Shown piece by piece: positions 58,101 to 64,000 of a stretch of 64,000 bases of DNA. The position numbers and the translations under genes are program-made. Positions within the stretch are counted from its first letter, which is position 1. The number at the start of each line of letters is the position of its first letter. The notes beneath the pieces are model-generated. The model did no database searches. It had not been told where the DNA came from and was given only the letters and a program-made list of their open reading frames with translations. The DNA is from DASQPR01 sp963836775 (GTDB lineage Bacteria; Actinomycetota; Actinomycetes; Mycobacteriales; Micromonosporaceae): contig CAWIKR010000003.1 in the NCBI GenBank assembly GCA_963836775.1, positions 1,116,001 through 1,180,000 of the forward strand. Direction: 5' to 3'.

Positions 58101-59213
58101 AAGACCCGGTGCTGCTCGGCGATGGACAGCCGGGCGTAGAGCGGCAGGATCTCGGTCTCGCGCAGCTTCATGCCGGCAATCGCGTCGGCGGTGTCGCGGA
58201 TCTCCCGCTCGCCGCTGCAGAAGACCAGGATGTCGCCCGGGCCCTCGGCGATCAGCTCCTCGACCGCGTCGCAGATCGCCTGCACCTGGTCGCGCGGCTC
58301 GGCGTCGCTCGTCGTCGTCGGTGTCCGGCAGCAGCGGCCGGTAGCGGACCTCGACCGGATAGGTCCGGCCGGAGACCTCGATGATCGGGGCGTCGCCGAA
58401 GTGCCGGGAGAACCGCTCCGGGTCGATCGTGGCCGAGGTGATGATCAGCTTGAGGTCCGGCCGCTTGGGCAGCAGATGCTCTGAGGTAGCCCAGGATGAA
58501 GTCGATGTTGAGGCTGCGCTCGTGCGCCTCGTCGATGATGATCGTGTCGTACTGCCGGAGCAGCCGGTCGTTGGCAGTCTCGGCCAGCAGGATGCCGTCG
58601 GTCATCACCTTGACGCGCGTGCCGTCGCTGACCTGGTCGTTGAACCGCACCTGGAAGCCGACGACGTCGCCGAGCTCGGTCCCGAGTTCCTCGGCGATGC
58701 GGTCGGCGACGGTGCGGGCGGCGATCCGCCGGGGCTGGGTGTGACCGATCAGGCCATCGACGCCGCGGCCCAGTTCCAGGCAGATCTTCGGCAGCTGGGT
58801 GGTCTTGCCGGAGCCGGTCTCGCCGGCCACGATCACCACCTGATGGTCGCGGATGGCGGCCGCCAGTCGTCCTTGCGCTGCGAAACCGGAAGATCGGCCG
58901 GATAGGTGATCTCCAGGTTCTTCGCCAGCCGGGCGTCACGGCGGCGCGCGCTGCGGGCCTCGCGCTCATCCGGGCTCAGGCGCTCGCGTCTGGATTTCTG
59001 GCCGCCCAGCTCGGCCGGATCGCGGGGCTTGCCCTGTGGCCGGCGCCGGCCCCGTCGATCCTCCGGAACTTGTTGCTCAGACGGCTGCGTGGAGGTGGTG
59101 CTGGTGCGGTGGTGGCCGTCGGTGGTGCCACCGCGGGGTCGGTTCGACCGCCTCTGGAGCTCACGCCGCTTCGCGTCGTCGGGCTCGGGGCGGGCCTGGC
59201 CGTGCGTACTCAT
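55199..59213 (-). pseudogene. hrpA: ATP-dependent RNA helicase HrpA, many frameshifts
   Basis: HrpA is a DEAH-box RNA helicase of about 1300 residues. The chain starts with a basic N-terminus (59213), then Walker A (GETGSGKTTQLPKICLELG), DEAH (IIIDEAHERS), the C-terminal helicase motifs (QASANQRNGRCGRTSDGIC), and a DUF3418 domain that is intact in 55199-57050. Nine frame changes lie near 58870, 58485, 58305, 58085, 57833, 57680, 57268, 57220 and 57052. Eight need one base removed and one needs one added. No other stops are seen in the restored chain. Recent decay or local sequence error are both possible; function as given would be lost. Confidence 0.88.
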
Positions 59214-59298
59214 GTCGGCGCAAGCATACGGCGCGACCAGGCTGGCTCCCACTGATTAACGCGGGCCTCGGCCGACCCAGGTGAGCCGGGCTCGACGT

Positions 59299-59354
59299 GC
59301 GGATCTTGCGAGGTTGGGACCGCCCCTGGCTGCCCCCGACGTCGCAAGATCCGC
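59299..59354 (-). terminator. Hairpin terminator after desaturase
   Basis: GCGGATCTTGCGAGGTTGGG (59299-59318) pairs with 59335-59354 with 18 of 20 matches. On the minus strand it follows the desaturase stop at 59380. The core GATCTTGCGA is shared with the hairpin at 55085. Confidence 0.75.
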
Positions 59355-59379
59355 AGATGTGCGCGGTGGTCGGCCCCGG

Positions 59380-60426
59380 CTAGGCGGCGGCGCCCACCTC
59401 ATTGAGATGTTCGATCGCTTGGCGGTACGACGTGAAGAGCCCGGTCTCGACGTAGGGCACACCGATCTCGCCGCAGAACTCCCGGACGATCGGCTGCGCC
59501 CGCCGCAGGTGCGCGCGTGGCATGTTCGGGAACAGGTGGTGCTCGATCTGGTAGTTGAGGCCGCCGAGCAGGAAGTCCACCGACCGGCCGCCGGTCACGT
59601 TGCGGGAGGTGAGCACCTGCTTGCGCAGGTAATCGAGCTGGTCGTCGGCGGTGATCACCGGCATGCCCTTGTGGTTCGGAGCGAACGACGCGCCCATGTA
59701 GAGGCCGAAGATCGCCTGATGGACGGCGACGAACGCGAGGCCCATGCCGAACGGAAGCACCAGGAACACCGCCGTGAGGTAGAGAGCAACATGGGCGATC
59801 ATCAGCGCGGCTTCCCAGCGGCGGTGGCGCATCGGTGTGGTGGCGATCTCCTTGGCGCCCATCACGTGCAAGTTCAGGCCCTCCAGGAGGGTCAGCGGGA
59901 AGAACAGGTAACCCTGGCGCCGGGTGAGCCAGCGGGTCAGCCTGGTGCTCCGTCCGGCGGCCTGCTTCATCGTCCACACCAGAGCGCCGGTGCCCACGTC
60001 CGGGTCGTGGTCCTCGTGGTTCGGGTTGGCGTGATGCCGGGTGTGCTTGGCGACCCACCAGCCCACGCTCATTCCGACGCCGAGGTTGCCCAGCAGGAGA
60101 CCGGCCGCCTCGCTGGCGGTACGCCGCCGGAACACCTGCCGGTGCGCGATGTCGTGCCCGAGGAAGGCGAGCTGCGTGCTGGCGAAGCCGAGGAAGACCG
60201 CGATCGCGAGCGTCCACCAGCTGGCGCCGATTGCCGCGAAGGCGGCCCACCCGGCGGCGAACAGCGCCACCGCGACCGCGGATCGGATCACATAGTCGAA
60301 CGGCCGCCGTTTCATCAATCCCGCGGCCGCGATCCGCCGCGACAGCATTGCGTAGTCACTGCCGCGCTCGGTATCGGCGATCGTCTCGATTGCTGCGGGA
60401 CGGTCCAGAACGGCTGATGAAGTCAT
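59380..60426 (-). CDS. Membrane fatty acid desaturase
   Basis: This 348-residue protein inserts a double bond into acyl chains in the membrane. The three histidine boxes are HDIAH (91-95), HTRHH (128-132) and QIEHH (293-297), holding two irons. Four helices are predicted. The family resembles acyl-CoA/linoleoyl desaturases of actinomycetes (DesA3 type). An adjacent half-site TTGTGAAA at 60437-60444 resembles the GbsR operator at 61378, so it may be controlled by the same regulator. Electron donor is not encoded nearby. Confidence 0.93.
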   Translation of the reverse strand: MTSSAVLDRPAAIETIADTERGSDYAMLSRRIAAAGLMKRRPFDYVIRSAVAVALFAAGWAAFAAIGASWWTLAIAVFLGFASTQLAFLGHDIAHRQVFRRRTASEAAGLLLGNLGVGMSVGWWVAKHTRHHANPNHEDHDPDVGTGALVWTMKQAAGRSTRLTRWLTRRQGYLFFPLTLLEGLNLHVMGAKEIATTPMRHRRWEAALMIAHVALYLTAVFLVLPFGMGLAFVAVHQAIFGLYMGASFAPNHKGMPVITADDQLDYLRKQVLTSRNVTGGRSVDFLLGGLNYQIEHHLFPNMPRAHLRRAQPIVREFCGEIGVPYVETGLFTSYRQAIEHLNEVGAAA

Positions 60427-60853
60427 GCATCAAGGGTTGTGAAACCGTCGGTGTTGATGAAGCCCGCTGCCACCCCGATCGATACGGGGGCTAGCCCTAC
60501 CAGCCTTAAGCCCCGAACGACAGACAGTAGTCGGTCCGTTACACACAGCGCTGGCCGCGCGGGTGTACGTAAGCGCGCGGCGTCTCGCGCGGTGTCTGCA
60601 GCCGCCGCCAAGGATCGCCGGAGGCGCTCCGCGAAGACAGCGAAGACGCCGCATCGAGCGCCGAAGCGGCGCCCGCCAACGAGTCGCTGTTCAGTGGGTG
60701 GCGGGCAGTGGTCTCTCTCCCAAGTGGCTGGCCGCGCGGGTGTGCGTAGGCGCGCGGTGTCTGCAGCCGCCGCCAAGGATCGCCGGAGGCGCTCCGCGAA
60801 GGCAGCGAAGACGCCGCATTAGGCGCCGAAGCGGCGCCCGCCAACAACTCAGC
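60427..60853. repeat. Gene-free stretch with two related long repeats
   Basis: Copy A (60551-60680) and copy B (60728-60845) are nearly identical from CTGGCCGCGCGGGTGT to GGCGCCCGCCAAC. Copy A has an extra CGTCTCGCGCGG. Both contain the self-complementary CCGGAGGCGCTCC region and GAAGCGGCGCC. No convincing reading frame or RNA gene is seen. The desaturase promoter region lies at its left side, and the right copy ends just before the GbsR stop. Confidence 0.8.
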
Positions 60854-61357
60854 TCACTCCATGAACTGCTGGATCAGCTCTTCCTTCTGGCCTTCCCAGC
60901 GTTCGTAGAGCTTGGGCAGCTCCCGGCCGAGGTAGTCGAAGAACGATCGGACCTCGACCAGCCGGTGCGCGGCGCGGGTGCCCGGACCGAGCGCTTTGAC
61001 GCCGACCCGCAAGCTCTCGTCGAAGCTGCGGAACACCTGGTCCTGCCGGAGCGTCGCGGTGTACCAGACATCGTCGTGAACGACGTAGAGGTCGCGCCGC
61101 GTCCCGGGTTCGCGCTGGCGGCTGGCGAGCCCGAGCTGAGTCAGGTAGCGGACCGCACCCGACACCGCGGCGGGCGAGACCTGCAGCCGCTCGGCCAGCT
61201 CCGCGCTGGTCATCTGTCCGGTGTCGCTCGCCAGCAGCGCGACGAAGACCCGGGCCGCCATTCGCGGCCACCCGGTGTTCGCCAGCACGTCGGCGAAGCG
61301 CTCGACGAAGCGCTGCACTTCGGCTTCGTCACGCGCCGTCTCGTCGGTCACAGCCAA
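60854..61357 (-). CDS. GbsR/MarR-family transcriptional regulator
   Basis: This 167-residue regulator has a winged helix of the GbsR type: FVERFADVLANTGWPRMAARVFVALLASDTGQMTSAELAERLQVSPAAVSGAVRYLTQLGLASRQREPGTRRDLYVV. The C-terminal helical part (EVRSFFDYLGRELPKLYERWEGQKEELIQQF) is typical too. It is divergent from the ABC exporter at 61416, and a perfect palindrome lies between them. It probably represses the exporter and itself. Ligand unknown. Confidence 0.93.
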   Translation of the reverse strand: MAVTDETARDEAEVQRFVERFADVLANTGWPRMAARVFVALLASDTGQMTSAELAERLQVSPAAVSGAVRYLTQLGLASRQREPGTRRDLYVVHDDVWYTATLRQDQVFRSFDESLRVGVKALGPGTRAAHRLVEVRSFFDYLGRELPKLYERWEGQKEELIQQFME

Positions 61358-61377
61358 CAGTGTACGCGATTTTTAAG

Positions 61378-61395
61378 TTTCACAAACTTGTGAAA
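61378..61395. promoter_or_regulatory. Palindromic operator between GbsR and ABC exporter
   Basis: TTTCACAA-AC-TTGTGAAA is a perfect palindrome with 8-base arms. It lies 20 bases from the start of both divergent genes, within the likely promoter area. Binding by the GbsR protein is inference. Confidence 0.65.
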
Positions 61396-61415
61396 GCTGG
61401 AGTAGTGTCCCGAGT

Positions 61416-62333
61416 ATGACCACTGATGCTGCCGCCATCACCATTGAAGGCCTGGTCAAGACCTTCGGACCAACCCGAGCTCTGGACGGGCTCGACCTCG
61501 ATGTCGCCACCGGGGAGGTGCACGGGTTCCTCGGCCCGAACGGTGCTGGCAAGTCCACCACGATCCGCATCCTGCTCGGTCTCATGCGCGCCGACGGTGG
61601 CCGCACGACCATGCTCGGCGGCGACCCATGGCGCGAGGTGAGCAGCCTGCACCGCCGGCTGGCGTACGTGCCGGGCGATGTCTCGCTGTGGCCGAACCTG
61701 ACTGGTGGCGAAGCCATCGACCTGCTGGCCAAGCTCCGCGGCGGCATCAACGAGTCGCGCCGGGCCGAGCTGCTGGAGCGGTTCGACCTGGACCCGAGCA
61801 AGAAGGGCCGCACCTATTCCAAGGGCAACCGGCAGAAGGTCGCGCTGGTCGCCGCGCTCTCCTCGGATGTCGAGCTGCTGCTGCTGGACGAGCCGACCTC
61901 CGGCTTGGACCCGCTGATGGAGGCGGCATTCCGGGAGTGCATCGAAGAAGAGAAGCGGCGTGGCCGGACGGTGCTCCTGTCCAGCCACATCCTGGCCGAG
62001 GTGGAAGCGCTCTGCGATCGGGTCAGCATCATCCGGCGCGGCCGGACGGTCGAGTCCGGGACGCTGTCCGAGTTGCGGCACCTGACGCGTACGTCGATCG
62101 AGGCCGAACTCGCCGCGCCGGCACCCCGGCTGACCCAGATGGCCGGCGTGCACGACCTGGACGCGGCCGGCAATCGGATTCGGCTGCAAGTCGACTCCGA
62201 CCAGCTCGGCGCGGTTCTGGCCGAGCTCACCGCGGTCGGCGTGCGTACGCTCACCAGCCAGCCGCCGACCCTCGAGGAACTCTTCCTGCGCCACTATGAG
62301 GACGAGCCGGAACCGGAGAAGGTGGCGGCATGA
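61416..62333 (+). CDS. ABC exporter ATPase (drug/polyketide type)
   Basis: This 305-residue ATPase has GPNGAGKST (Walker A), YSKGNRQKVALVAAL (a signature variant common in this exporter group), and LLLDEPTSGLD followed by LLSSHILAEVEALCDRV. A C-terminal extension of about 80 residues carries the TLEELFLRHYE end that marks DrrA-like ATPases. It overlaps the permease by four bases. Regulated by the divergent GbsR gene, most likely for drug or lipid export. Confidence 0.94.
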   Translation: MTTDAAAITIEGLVKTFGPTRALDGLDLDVATGEVHGFLGPNGAGKSTTIRILLGLMRADGGRTTMLGGDPWREVSSLHRRLAYVPGDVSLWPNLTGGEAIDLLAKLRGGINESRRAELLERFDLDPSKKGRTYSKGNRQKVALVAALSSDVELLLLDEPTSGLDPLMEAAFRECIEEEKRRGRTVLLSSHILAEVEALCDRVSIIRRGRTVESGTLSELRHLTRTSIEAELAAPAPRLTQMAGVHDLDAAGNRIRLQVDSDQLGAVLAELTAVGVRTLTSQPPTLEELFLRHYEDEPEPEKVAA

Positions 62334-63928
62334 CGGCGCAGTATGTCGGCACCGGCACGCTCGCCAAGCTCAGCGCCCGGCGCGACCGGATCCGGCTGCC
62401 GGTCTGGGTCTACGCCATCGTGGCGCTGGTCGCCTCGACCGCGTACGCCTTCAAGGGCCTCTACACCACGGTCGCGCAGCGGATCGAGTTCGCCGATCAG
62501 ATCCGGGCGAACGGTGCCCTGGTCGCGGTGACCGGCCGCATCTTCGACGACACCACCATCGGTGGCCTGACTGCGTGGCGGTTCGGCGGATTCGCCTCGG
62601 TGCTGGCCGCGCTCATGAGTGTCCTGACCGTGGTCCGGCACACGCGGGCCGAAGAGGACTCCGGACGCACCGAACTGGTCAGTGCCGCGGTGGTCGGCCG
62701 CCGGGCACCGCTGACCGCGGCTCTGACCGTTGCCGCGTACGCCAATGTTTTGATCGCCCTCTTGATCGGCGTCGTCATGGTCGCCTTCGGGCAGCCTGCG
62801 ATAAGTGGGTTTGCCCTCGGGCTGTCGGTCGCCGGGGCCGGCCTGACCTTTGCCGGCATCGCCGCGGTGACGGCGCAGATCGCCAGCTCGTCCCGGACCG
62901 CGACCGGACTCGCTCTGGCGTTGCTCGGGTTGGCGTTCGTGCTGCGTGCCGCCGGCGATGTGTCGACCGGCGGCGGGCGGGTGCTGTCCTGGCTGTCACC
63001 GATCGGCTGGGCGCAGCAGGTGCGTGCCTACGCGGGCGAACGCTGGTGGGTGTTCGCACTATTCGCCGGACTGACGGCGGTGCTGATCGGGCTCGCGTAC
63101 ACCCTGGTGGGTCGCCGTGATGTGGGCGCCGGCCTGATCGCCGATCGGCCTGGCGCCCCGCGCGCGTCGCGGGCTCTGCAGACCTCCCTGGGACTGGCCG
63201 TGCGGCTGCAGCGGGGCATGTGGATCGGCTGGGCCGCGGGTTTGTTCGTGCTCGGCCTGTTCCTCGGCAGCGCCGGCAAGAACGTCGGCGATCTGCTGAA
63301 GACGAGCAGCCAGATGACCGACTACATCGAGAAGTTGGGTGGGTCCACGAGCGCGACCAATGCTTATTTCGTCGCCACCATCGGGTTGTTCGCGCTGGCG
63401 GTCGCGGCCTACGGCATCACCGCGGTGCTGCGGGCGCGCACCGAGGAGACCGACGGCCGGGCCGAGAATCTGCTGGCCACACGTGTCACCCGAGCCGCCT
63501 ACCTGCGCGGCCACGTGCTGGTAGCGCTCGTCGGCTCGGCTCTGATCCTGGTCGCGATGGGTCTCGGAGCCGGCATCTCCTATTCCGCGGTGACCGGCGA
63601 TGCCGGCCGGATCCCGTCGATGATCGGCGCGGCGCTGGGGCAGTGGCCCGCGGTGGCGGTCTTCGCCGGCGTCGCCGTGCTGCTGTTCGGCTTCGCCCCG
63701 CGCCTGCTCAGCCTGGCCTGGGCGGCATTCGGCGTCGCCGTCGGCATCGGCCAGATCGGTCCACTGCTGAAGGCGCCGCAGTGGGTGCTGGACTGGTCGC
63801 CGTTCACGCACTCGCCGAAACTGCCCGGCGGTGCGGTGACAGCAATGCCGCTGGTCGTCCTGACCGCGATCGCAGCCGCGCTGGTGTTTGCCGGGGTCGT
63901 CGGGTTCCGCCGCCGAGACGTCGGTTAG
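62330..63928 (+). CDS. ABC exporter permease, large two-half type
   Basis: This 532-residue permease has about twelve helices in two similar halves, as in the polyketide antibiotic exporter permeases of actinomycetes. Each half holds a TRAEEDSGRTELVSAAVVGR or ARTEETDGRAENLLATRVTR type cytosolic coupling motif. Because the two halves are fused, one permease chain could pair with two ATPase chains. A hairpin terminator follows at 63944-63978. Cargo unknown. Confidence 0.93.
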   Translation: MTAQYVGTGTLAKLSARRDRIRLPVWVYAIVALVASTAYAFKGLYTTVAQRIEFADQIRANGALVAVTGRIFDDTTIGGLTAWRFGGFASVLAALMSVLTVVRHTRAEEDSGRTELVSAAVVGRRAPLTAALTVAAYANVLIALLIGVVMVAFGQPAISGFALGLSVAGAGLTFAGIAAVTAQIASSSRTATGLALALLGLAFVLRAAGDVSTGGGRVLSWLSPIGWAQQVRAYAGERWWVFALFAGLTAVLIGLAYTLVGRRDVGAGLIADRPGAPRASRALQTSLGLAVRLQRGMWIGWAAGLFVLGLFLGSAGKNVGDLLKTSSQMTDYIEKLGGSTSATNAYFVATIGLFALAVAAYGITAVLRARTEETDGRAENLLATRVTRAAYLRGHVLVALVGSALILVAMGLGAGISYSAVTGDAGRIPSMIGAALGQWPAVAVFAGVAVLLFGFAPRLLSLAWAAFGVAVGIGQIGPLLKAPQWVLDWSPFTHSPKLPGGAVTAMPLVVLTAIAAALVFAGVVGFRRRDVG

Positions 63929-63943
63929 CGCTCGCGTATGCGG

Positions 63944-63978
63944 CGAGCCGAGGTGCGGTGGCCCCGCATCTCGGCTCG
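63944..63978 (+). terminator. Hairpin terminator after ABC exporter
   Basis: CGAGCCGAGGTGCGG (63944-63958) pairs with CCGCATCTCGGCTCG (63964-63978), a 15-base-pair stem with one G-T pair and a five-base loop, 15 bases after the permease stop. Confidence 0.8.
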
Positions 63979-64000
63979 TGTCGTCGGCGACGGGCCGCGG

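Noticed and set aside
60539..60847. Arg/Ala-rich frames in the 60.5-60.8 kb repeats
   Set aside because: They follow the repeats, differ between strands and have no ribosome site or known domain.

Overview
The window looks like chromosomal DNA of a high-GC actinomycete, most likely Micromonosporaceae (Actinoplanes/Micromonospora-like). The reasons are the very high GC content, many GTG starts and ATGA overlaps, the order hisI-trpE-(Trp-operon membrane protein)-trpC-trpB-trpA ... lgt ... gltB-gltD-pyk, SigE-family sigma factors, a mycothiol-isomerase-fold protein, and the intact homology of almost every gene to actinobacterial families. No tRNA, rRNA, IS element, prophage or CRISPR array was seen.

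Layout. 1-6.2 kb: a cytochrome P450 cut by the left edge, a beta-propeller lipoprotein, a small membrane protein, an ABC exporter with its TetR regulator, and two small secreted proteins. 6.2-7.3 kb: repeat-rich intergenic DNA with a decayed DUF559 gene. 7.3-13.3 kb: hisI and the tryptophan genes; trpA carries a frameshift. 13.3-21.1 kb: methyltransferase, csaA, a two-helix membrane protein, a Nudix hydrolase, lgt, a flavin monooxygenase, a SigE-family sigma factor coupled to a membrane propeller protein, and a GNAT protein. 21.4-29.9 kb: glutamate synthase (gltB, gltD), pyruvate kinase and TesB, tightly coupled. 30-34.3 kb: an Rrf2 regulator and a sulfate ABC importer with a visible promoter and operator. 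34.3-40 kb: a CapA-like lipoprotein and a large FtsX-like permease (two frameshifts) with two ATPases. 40.3-46 kb: a polyamine-type ABC importer facing a PucR regulator. 46-55 kb: a Ser/Thr kinase, a TIGR03086-type protein, an aldehyde dehydrogenase, a second SigE/propeller pair, DUF1992, and an amino-acid permease coupled to an acetamidase/formamidase. 55-64 kb: a heavily frameshifted hrpA, a fatty-acid desaturase, a GbsR/MarR regulator and a divergent ABC exporter.

How the genes work together. Most of the window is central metabolism: tryptophan synthesis, nitrogen assimilation through glutamate synthase, glycolysis and sulfate uptake. Around it lie small regulator-transporter cassettes, each with its operator readable in the DNA: TetR site at 5014-5056, Rrf2 site at 30562-30596, GbsR site at 61378-61395. 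Two sigma/propeller modules and a kinase with a large ectodomain suggest envelope sensing. The PucR/polyamine importer, aldehyde dehydrogenase, amino-acid permease and amidase may form a loose nitrogen-scavenging region (inference).

Unusual points: about nine frameshifts packed in the first half of hrpA; single frameshifts in trpA and two in an FtsX permease; in-frame repeat insertions in pyk and gltB; several families of short repeats and long hairpins between genes; and paired sigma factor/propeller modules without a classical anti-sigma zinc motif.
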